Shown in pieces: positions 56,582-64,000 of a stretch of 64,000 nt of DNA. Made by a program: the position numbers and the translations under genes. Under the pieces are notes generated by a model. The model did not search any database. It had not been told where the DNA came from and saw nothing but the letters and a program-made list of their open reading frames with translations. Every line of letters begins with the position of its first letter. The stretch's first letter is position 1. Origin of the DNA: Knufia peltigerae (lineage: Eukaryota > Ascomycota > Eurotiomycetes > Chaetothyriales > Trichomeriaceae); contig JAPDRN010000044.1 of the NCBI GenBank assembly GCA_030247855.1, forward strand, positions 172,283 to 236,282, read 5' to 3'.

Positions 56582-58917
56582 CCAAGCTAGATCTGGAATA
56601 TCTGCATATCACCGCACCACGAGGCAAGGTAATTGGCAATCACGATAGTAGCTGTCGGTGATCAAACCGGTGTTTGCTATAATAACAGCAGCGATGTCAG
56701 AGACGAACCACTCGTTTGCAGTTTGGGAGGGGTCAACAAAAGCTTGGACTCGCAAAGCAGATTGAGCCAATGTATAGTCGAAGAAGGAGACTTGAGAAGG
56801 CTGTTCTGTAATTGAAAGGGGGCAGAGTTTGTGGTGGCTGTTTGCAATTTGAGTTTGTGGCCATACAATGACACTCGCTTCGAAGGACGACTCAAGGGCT
56901 TATAAGGCATGACCGAGCGTCAATGTAGTCCCCAACAGCCTTGACAGACGACCACCAGAGGGAAGCAGGGAGGCTGGCAGGGCATCGCCAAGATGGGAGA
57001 AGGGAGGAAGATCTCATAGCTGATGGCTTCAAAATGCTCGATGAGGAAATCAAGCATGTGCCACACGCAGCTAGGTCGTTCAAACCCACACTGTCCCAGA
57101 CAGAGAGGACTCACCTTTGGAGGAGAGCTTGATTGCTGAGACCAGACTCGTCTGTTCTCACGCTTGAAGCCGATCGCCGGTCGCCACAACCATCACCGAG
57201 GACGTGAGGCGTCTGAGGTGGAGGTCAAAAGGTCGTATCAAGACATAGTGTGGCTGCCGTGCGTACTACGGTAGGTAGGGAACAGATAACAACAGACACA
57301 TCGCGTGAAGAATGATTGAAGTCGTCCCTGACGCATAGACAGAGTAAGGAGAATGTCCACTTTCGACATGAGCCAGGAGAGGCAGCAGGAGCCTCGTCGC
57401 GTCTGCTGGACGTATCAGAGGCTGGAAGTCCCCAGAAAAGGAGGCACTGGCGGTCCTGACACATGGCAGTGGTGAACACCAGTCCATGCTCTCCTGTGTA
57501 GTGAGTGTTTGATACCGCGTATTGTAATGGGCCGCTGGTAATTTTTCCTGACGCGTCGTGACCGCTAAGCCCAAAATAGACTGGGCTGGAGACCTGCCAA
57601 GAGTCTTTCTTCCAACCTCAAGGAGGATAAAAGTTTCTTCGTGTGACACTGGCAGCTACACCAATCTGCACACCGTGCCCTGAAGCGTTGTGAGATTGTA
57701 CGGTATTCCGTACCATCTGGCAATTTCATACGCGGGACATTTGTGCCCGAGTCCTTGGCCATTCGAAACTGACAGCTTCAAAGTGGTCGGCCAGGCCCGT
57801 GTCAATTCTCAGTTCCGCCACTTCCCTAACCAGTTCATCATTTGTCGTCAGATCTGAGATCCCAATCTATCACCACAATACTCGATTCCAATCTTCCATT
57901 CCAATCTACGGTTACACGTCAAATGGAATCGCCCACAATAGGATTGTTTGCCAGATGGGAAAGCAGCAATCTATCGAATTGACGATGTGTGAAGTGCTGG
58001 TGGGCAATGGTCTGGCAGGTTTTGGTCCCAAGGCGTAAAATTCGCGACTGCACTCGTATATATCTGCGCTGTGGCGGAGCGGGCCGGGTCACTCCTCATG
58101 AAGAAAGATCTCCGAGGTGAGGATGATAATCTTCGGACTCAACACACAGTCTCTAGGCCTGTGAGGAGTTCCCTGCCTCTTTTCCTTGTGATCGTCGATA
58201 AGGTATATCTGCTTGCAAAAGGTATGGGTACGACAGAGGGTGTTTTTCCGTCAAAGGTAGGTCTCATTGGAAAGACACTAACATGTTGTTCCCCACTTCC
58301 TGTCATACACATCATTCCCTCCTTAAAGATTTCACTGATGCTATGGGATTGGGCGGAGATGCCTCTCGGACAGGCCTATCCGTCATCAACACCAGCGGGA
58401 AATTGGACAGCACTGCCAGATATGCCAATGTCGGTCTCAGTGCCGCTGTCGTTTTCAGGTACGGGCGTCGAACGCGCCTTACGAGTGGTTGATGCACTGG
58501 TTGCTCAGTGCTTGAGTCCGGTAAATCCAGCCACGGGAGAGTTTAGCAGATGGTCCATGCCCGGGCTGGCGTCGGCGCCTGGGATCAGTGTGTCTGCGCT
58601 CCGCTGGTGGACCTGATGAGCCATGCTTCGAGTGTTGGTAGGGATGATGTCCAGTGTCTGATCACGGCGTGGCCTTCCCATGAGGGCCACCCCACAACAA
58701 ACCCACTCGAAGGCCTCCTTTATGTTCGTCTGGTTAGGACAACACGAAATGAGCATGGACGTCCTTGGTATATAGCCATGAACGCGCGCTCCTTCCTCCC
58801 AGCCTCTTCTTCACCACCACTTGCATCAGCACAGGTCATCCATTCCCTCGTTATAATCCGAAGGATTTTTCCTTCATCCATTCTTTACCAAGAAGTCATT
58901 CGTTACACTCTTTCAAC
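56582..58917. promoter_or_regulatory. Long divergent intergenic region, Stealth gene / secreted protein gene
   Basis: About 2.3 kb with no gene I can support. It contains the palindromic GTACGGTATTCCGTAC at 57698-57713 and a TATA-like GGTATATAGC around 58768, roughly 145 bp before the secreted protein's ATG. Frames of up to 181 codons (58071-58616) lack any family features. It may contain a missed small or non-coding gene. Confidence 0.45.
57698..57713. repeat. Palindrome GTACGG-TATT-CCGTAC
   Basis: Six-base arms form a perfect inverted repeat around a 4-base centre. It shares the TACGG/CCGTA core with the intergenic 11-mer found elsewhere in the window. Confidence 0.7.
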
Positions 58918-61900
58918 ATGCTTTTCTCGTTTGGCGCGGCCGCTTTGATGGCCGGCGTTGCACTCGCTGAACCACTCGCTACCATCACTCCTTGCCCGCA
59001 AGCCACCGGCAGCAGCACGGTGTCACCCATCACTGTGACCAGCCAGTATCAGTCTGTCTCGACTTGCGAGCCCACCACAGCTTGCTTCCGTGGCTCTTGC
59101 ATTACGAAGTACCCATACAACACATGGGCCTTTGTTAGCACCACCATCCCCGACGCCTGGGATGGAAAGACCGCCTCCAGCACACTGGTCACCTCCACCC
59201 AGCAGGAAGTTACCGTGTCAGTCTGGTCTACGACCTTCACGAAATATGTTACTCCAGCACCCACTGCCACCATCAACGGCACTGTTTACGTTCCAGCACC
59301 CACTCCTGTTTACCTCACCATCGCAAAAGACTTCTACGCCCCATACAACCAGCTTGGTCCGTTGGCCATCCCAGGTTATGACGGTAGCGGTCTTTGCAAC
59401 ACTTGTGGTGTCCAGAAGGATGGCAGCCGCAGACAGGTCGTCGACGTTACCGAATGCCGTGCTGGTCCTTTCGGAGCTAAGTGCTTGGGATACGAAGAGA
59501 CCTGGATCTCGCTCCCTGCACCGCCCGTTACATCGACCACTGTTGCTCCTCTCTCCACCAGATGGGTTGCTCCCACCGCTGGTACCTACACTTTCACCTT
59601 CACCATGACCCAGCCGGCTCGTGTGATCACTGCTGCTGCCGAGACCATCACCATCGCTCCTCAGCCATGGTATGCGTATGTCACCCGTGGTTGCCACAGA
59701 CCTCGTGAGATCATCGACTTCACGACTACCATCACGAAGACCATCTACTACACTGTGCCCTGCAGCCGACAAGCACCCACCACAGCCAGCCCCGTGCCAA
59801 TGCCTACCGGCCCTAACTGGGGATGGTTCCCTAAGCCAGGCCATGGATCGGGTCCTTCAGATGGCGGTGATCCTTTTGCGTGGCAAGACTGGGGTAACCC
59901 GAGCAACACCAACACCAAGGAGTGGCAAGATTGGTTCACCGTCACCGAGACTGTCACGAACACGATCACCAGCACTGGTGGCCCAGTTGGTGGTTCAACC
60001 ACTGCAACCTCGACCTCAAGCATCTCCTCGGCCACGAGCACTGGCGGACCAATCGGCGGCTCGACCTCCACTGGCGCCAGCAGCTCCTCAAGCTCCTCCA
60101 GCTCTTCCAGCTCTGCTTCGTCTGCCAGCAGCTCGTCAAGCTCTAGCTCTTCCAGCTCTGCCTCATCTGCGAGCAGCTCTAGCAGCTCTAGCTCTTCCAG
60201 CTCTGCCTCATCTGCGAGCAGCTCTAGCAGCTCCAGCTCCAGCTCTGCGTCCTCAGCAAGCAGCTCGAGCAGTTCTAGCAGCTCGGCCAGCTCGGCAAGT
60301 AGCTCCAGCAGCTCGGCCAGCAGTGCTAGCAGCGCATCTAGCTCTAGCAGCACCACCAGCTCGGCTTCGTCATCCAGCACCAGTGCCGTCAGCACTCCTG
60401 CCATTGGACCTTTCTACCTGATCTCCAACACCAATGCCAAGTACCGAAAGCGAGCAATCACTTATGTTGCCTTTGCCGGCGAGGATGCTGTCCTTGTTAG
60501 CGACCAGGACCTTGCCGCTCAGTTCTACATCGATACCAATGGTTTCTTGACCTCTGGAGGACAGTTTGTTGACTCGGACTACACCTTCTCCTACATTGCA
60601 TTCCAGCTTACCCCCACGCCACCCACCACACTCGCGACCTTCTCGATCGCGTCTGACAACACTCTGGTCATTGACGTTGAGAACAATGGATTCTGTGTTA
60701 CCGACTCTAGCAACATCTTTATCCTTTTCAGCGCCCAAGAGACTCCATTCTTCTGCAACCCTATCATCCTTACTGTTGTCTTTACCCTGCCATGTAAGTC
60801 GTTTTATCCGCTACATTTTTTCCTTTACTGACTGATTCTTAGCGACCACGACCACCACTAGCATGATGAGCACATCTTCCAGCAGCATGATGACCAGCAC
60901 CACTGCCGCGCCTTCGTCGACATCAAGCATGATCTCGTCCACCAGCAGTTCTGCGGCCTCATCTAGCTCCGCAGCCTCGTCAAGCAGCTCCGCGGCCTCG
61001 TCTAGCTCAGCAGCCTCATCCAGCAGCGCAGCAGCAACGTCAAGCTCTGCAGCATCATCTAGCTCGGCGGCTTCATCCAGCAGCTCGGCAGCATCATCTA
61101 GCTCGGCAGCTTCATCTAGCTCTGCGGCTTCATCTAGCTCTGCAGCGTCGTCTAGCTCGGCGGCTTCGTCCAGCTCGGCTGCTTCAACTAGCTCAGCTGC
61201 TTCAACTAGCTCAGCCGCTTCAACTAGCTCAGCCGCCTCATCGTCAAGCTCAGCAGCGTCCTCGAGCTCTGCTGCCTCTAGCAGCTCGGCAGCCTCAACA
61301 AGCTCAGCGGCTTCATCAAGCAGCTCGGCAGCCTCCTCTAGCTCAGCCGCCTCGTCGTCCAGCTCGGCCGCTTCCACTAGCTCGGCTGCTTCGTCCAGCA
61401 GCTCGTCAGCTTCTAGCGCTTCGTCGACCTCGTCCGCAGCAAGCAGCGCTTCTTCTAGCAGCTCTACTACATCATCTGCCTCATCTTCCAGCACCTCTGG
61501 TAGCTTCACTGCCGCCCCAGAGATGACCGGTTTCTCGGTCTCTGCTTCAACCCCTGGTAACCAGAAGCGTGCTGTCCAATACCTTAACTTCAAGAACGGT
61601 GGTTTCGGTGAACTCGGCGATCAGGCAGATGCCGACAACTTCTCCATCGATGATGACTCTCACCTCATGGTTGATGTCAGATTTATCGGTGCCGCCGACT
61701 CGAACAACAACGATCAGCTTCTCGAGGCTTTCGCTACCCCACCTGCCTTGAGCTTCTGGTTGATGGACGCCTCTGGATTTATCACCCTTGACGAGCGCAA
61801 GTTCTGTTTGACTCAATCAAACACCATCCTTGTCGTCGACACCGACTTCAACGGATGTGCGATTCCTCTGGTTTTCCAAGTTGTCCCGGCTGTTGCTACC

Positions 61901-62299
61901 ACCAGCTCGACTACGTCCGTGGCTACGTCTACCACGTTCATGACCTCGACCACCACACCTCCGGTGGTGACGACGACGACGACGACTGAGCAGCAACCCA
62001 CGACCACCACAACCACCACCACCGAGGGGCCCACGACCACCACGACCACCACCACCGAGGAACCCACGACCACCACGACCACCACCACCGAGGGACCCAC
62101 GACCACCACGACCACCACCACCGAGGGACCCACGACCACGGCGCCACCCACCACGACCGCCGAGCCACCCACGACCACGACCACGACGACGTCGTTCGAC
62201 CCATCGGGCGATCTTTCCGCTGATCAGGTAGCTCCTACCCCGATCCGCCGTGGTATCCAATACGGTGGTCGCAAGTACTACCATCAACGCCGCCATTAG
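58918..62299 (+). CDS. Large secreted Ser/Thr-rich protein with two related C-terminal modules
   Basis: A predicted cell-wall or extracellular protein of about 1110 residues. Exons are 58918-60793 and 60843-62299 (49-nt intron). A signal peptide (LFSFGAAALMAGVALA) is followed by a Cys/Thr-rich N-terminal domain with STCEPTTACFRGSC. Then come a serine-rich stretch (about 390-490), module A, a second serine/alanine-rich stretch (about 650-850), module B and a Thr-rich tail of TTTTTTTEGP repeats. Both modules begin after a dibasic site: KYRKRAITYVAFAG (Arg512) and GNQKRAVQYLNFKN (Arg868). Both contain short beta-like strands, a conserved Phe-Cys (NGFCVT and RKFCLT) and a following Cys (FFCNP, NGCAIP). 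The overall type resembles DUF7908-like fungal surface proteins. No GPI signal is seen. The function is unknown. Confidence 0.85.
60079..60390 (+). repeat. Degenerate AGC/TCN serine-codon tandem repeat
   Basis: Imperfect units built from AGCTCTAGC, TCCAGCTCT and GCCTCATCT encode runs of Ser with periodic Ala-Ser-Ser-Ala. Nearly identical copies of about 54 bp occur at roughly 60130-60235. Codon use alternates between AGC and TCN, which keeps the DNA from being a pure microsatellite. Confidence 0.85.
60935..61490 (+). repeat. Second serine/alanine-coding tandem repeat (unit about 18 bp)
   Basis: About 30 units, most encoding Ser-Ala-Ala-Ser-Ser-Ser, such as AGCTCAGCAGCCTCATCC. Units with Thr (TCAACTAGC) are clustered at 61187-61230. 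The reverse strand gives a long acidic EAAELDE-type open frame, an artefact of the repeat. Confidence 0.88.
61960..62180 (+). repeat. Threonine-coding ACC/ACG tandem repeat (unit about 36 bp)
   Basis: At least four near-identical units of ACCACC.. ending GAGGGACCC or GAGGAACCC encode Thr runs plus Glu-Gly-Pro or Glu-Glu-Pro, typical of an O-glycosylated stalk. Confidence 0.85.
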
Positions 62300-64000
62300 A
62301 CCCGGGAGTTTCTTGTCTCTTTGGGAGGACTATGATGAACCGAGGTGATAATGATGATGTGATGTAGTCCCACGGAAATTTGGAGCCGGCGTGGGCTTTT
62401 TTTCTTATGTCACTGCAAACGTGTGCTTCTTTTCTTTTCTCTAGTATGGCGCCGGACGGGGCTTTTTGGATGTTTCAGCGGTGAAGCATCTCTGAGCTAC
62501 TACAGGCGGGAACATTTATTATCGACAGCAACAATGGAAAATTTATCATTCTTCATATGGACACAAACTTTATAGATGGGTTTTTTCTGTGGTCTTTTGG
62601 GAGAGGGTGACTGAGGGAGAGAGAACACACAGCAGAGCCATCTCTCCCATGGCAATTTTCACCCGAGATAGGCTTCTGCAGTTGTTTGAGGGGATACCAA
62701 CCCACAACACACCGCCCAAATGACAAGAATTTGTTGCGCACCCGAACTTGTTCTCTCTCGTTCCCCCAGCCTTCTTTCTTGTTTGTTTCTTGCTCAGGGC
62801 AAAGGGGGGTAAGTGGTTGGGGGGAGGGGGGAGGTAGGCAGGTGGTCCACGGTCAACCCCTGAAAATGCCGGCGGCCAGGTGACCTGTCTTCTCTTTGCG
62901 ACCCTACATACCATAATTTCGGTCCCAGACGTGGACAGCCCCCCAACAGCACAGGGCAGGACAAGAAGAGATCCAGGAGGAGGTCGCGGAGGGGCCTGTC
63001 AAGGCGTTCGACGGACTGGACGTCAACTTCAACGTCTGTTTCTCGTACCCTCAACGGCCGTGCTCTGTACAGTACTGTACCTTGGGTAAATATGGGAACA
63101 TCTTGGATTTGTCGAATCAGAGACGTGTCATTTGAAGTCCGGATTCCTGTGTATCCGCTAGTATTGTTAGTTTTTGACCTAGAAGAAGCTCGACCATTCG
63201 GTTCGCCCCTATCCTCTCTATGTTGGTCAGTGTACCAGCACAGTACGAGTACCCACGGTTCGAGCACGATGGGTACAATGGATACACTCATGTATGGGTA
63301 CTTGTATCTGTGTGCCTCTTGGTACGGAGTACACGACACATGGACCTGGACCCCTGGATGTGGGGGTTTCTTTTCTTTTCCACATCTCAAAGGGAAAAAA
63401 GAGCCGAGAGAGATCGAGCACCGCCGGCATTTACGGCTCTCGGTCGATGCGATCACCTGTTTGCACACAGATATCATGGCCAGACAAGTTGCAGCAGCAC
63501 AATGATGGTTTTGTTTCGACACAACTAACAATTCTACGACCCCATAGATTTTCTGTCTCGTTGTTGTTTTTCTCAGTACTGTTATTATCGTTGTCATCAT
63601 CATCATCATTCTCAGAGTGGCCCAACCTACTCTCGCACGCGCACAAACCCCCCCGAAAATCGTGGTTGGCTCGTGTCTTTGGCCTCGACCTGTCAAAAAG
63701 ATGGTCCCCTGACAAGGCCAACCACCGAAAATTTCGTTGGGTGGTGATGGACTTGACAGCCCGAGGTCGCGTTCTTTTCGTGCCATTGACGTTCAGCCAC
63801 ATACATACACAGTACATACGGGCGAAGAAGTGGGAACAAGGTACTCGTACAGTATGTGCTCCCTCGTACTCCGTACTCGTGCCAACTCAGATACCAGAGG
63901 CACCAAAGCCCAAAGTACCTGCGTAACCTACCTTGGTACAACACAACAGAAAACTCGGTACTGACAACTATCAGAGTCCCCTGATCCAGGTAATCCCCCC
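62300..64000. other. 3' flank of secreted protein gene and unassigned 1.7 kb
   Basis: No supported gene. Two long open frames overlap antiparallel (62794-63786 minus, 63294-63926 plus) but neither shows a domain. There are two exact 11-mer copies (63322-63332 as GTACGGAGTAC and 63866-63876 as its complement), a CAT trinucleotide run near 63595-63607 and G-rich tracts near 62806-62832. This may be the long promoter of a gene beyond the window. Confidence 0.5.

Noticed and set aside
58071..58616. 181-codon plus-strand frame upstream of the secreted protein
   Set aside because: Composition and order look random, no family features, and it lies in what is probably a long promoter.
59748..60404. 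218-codon minus-strand acidic Leu/Glu-rich frame
   Set aside because: Antisense shadow of the first serine repeat of the secreted protein.
60811..61593. 260-codon minus-strand frame rich in Glu-Ala-Ala-Glu-Leu
   Set aside because: It is the reverse complement of the Ser/Ala-coding tandem repeat and has no independent gene features.
61813..62184. Minus-strand Val-rich frame
   Set aside because: Antisense of the Thr-coding repeat.

Overview
This window looks like nuclear DNA from a filamentous ascomycete (Pezizomycotina). Genes are dense and lie on both strands, and most introns are 46-95 nt with GT..AG ends and CTAAC/CTGAC-type branch sites. The gene set is typically fungal: Zn2Cys6 regulators, MFS permeases, a fungal amidase, NmrA, Sas10, a GDP-mannose transporter and sphingolipid enzymes. 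The mix of catabolic enzymes, permeases and C6 regulators would suit a Eurotiomycete such as a Chaetothyriales black yeast, but that placement is only a guess. I rebuilt exon structures by hand from splice signals and reading phase. I saw no tRNA, rRNA, transposon or CRISPR.

Layout. (1) 1-949: 3' part of a GDP-mannose transporter. (2) 1810-9155: a likely nitrogen-scavenging group made of a Zn2Cys6 regulator, an amidase and a DUR3-like urea/solute symporter. The amidase and symporter diverge from a GATA-site-rich promoter. (3) 9399-15743: a TfdA-type dioxygenase divergent from an UNC93-like permease, then a DHA1 drug/H+ antiporter. (4) 16758-24130: a GST, an UPC2-like Zn2Cys6 regulator, an NmrA-like protein, a VOC/glyoxalase-fold protein and a GPI-anchored pepsin-like protease. 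(5) 25442-28818: two converging genes that look like the two halves of one C6 regulator, one with only the zinc cluster and one with only the middle homology region. (6) 30436-36751: a sugar permease, a PAF-acetylhydrolase-like lipase and a single-pass surface protein.

(7) 36997-56581 is mostly conserved core genes: Sas10/Utp3, 3-ketodihydrosphingosine reductase, MSH5, sphingolipid delta4-desaturase, a UBA-UBX protein, a VAP/Scs2 protein, Y14/RBM8A, a CCCH zinc-finger protein and a Stealth-family phosphotransferase with an EF-hand loop. (8) 58918-62299: a large secreted Ser/Thr-rich protein with two related C-terminal modules, each beginning with a Kex2-type KR site. The last 1.7 kb has no gene I can support.

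How genes may work together. Region 2 could take up and hydrolyse amides or urea-like nitrogen sources. Regions 3-4 look like uptake, oxidation, conjugation and efflux of small organic compounds. Regions 5-6 hold regulation and surface functions. In region 7 two enzymes of ceramide synthesis flank the meiotic gene MSH5. No classical secondary-metabolite backbone gene (PKS, NRPS or terpene synthase) is present. The most unusual items are the split regulator pair, the duplicated-module secreted protein, the GATA-rich divergent promoter and a repeated intergenic 11-mer.
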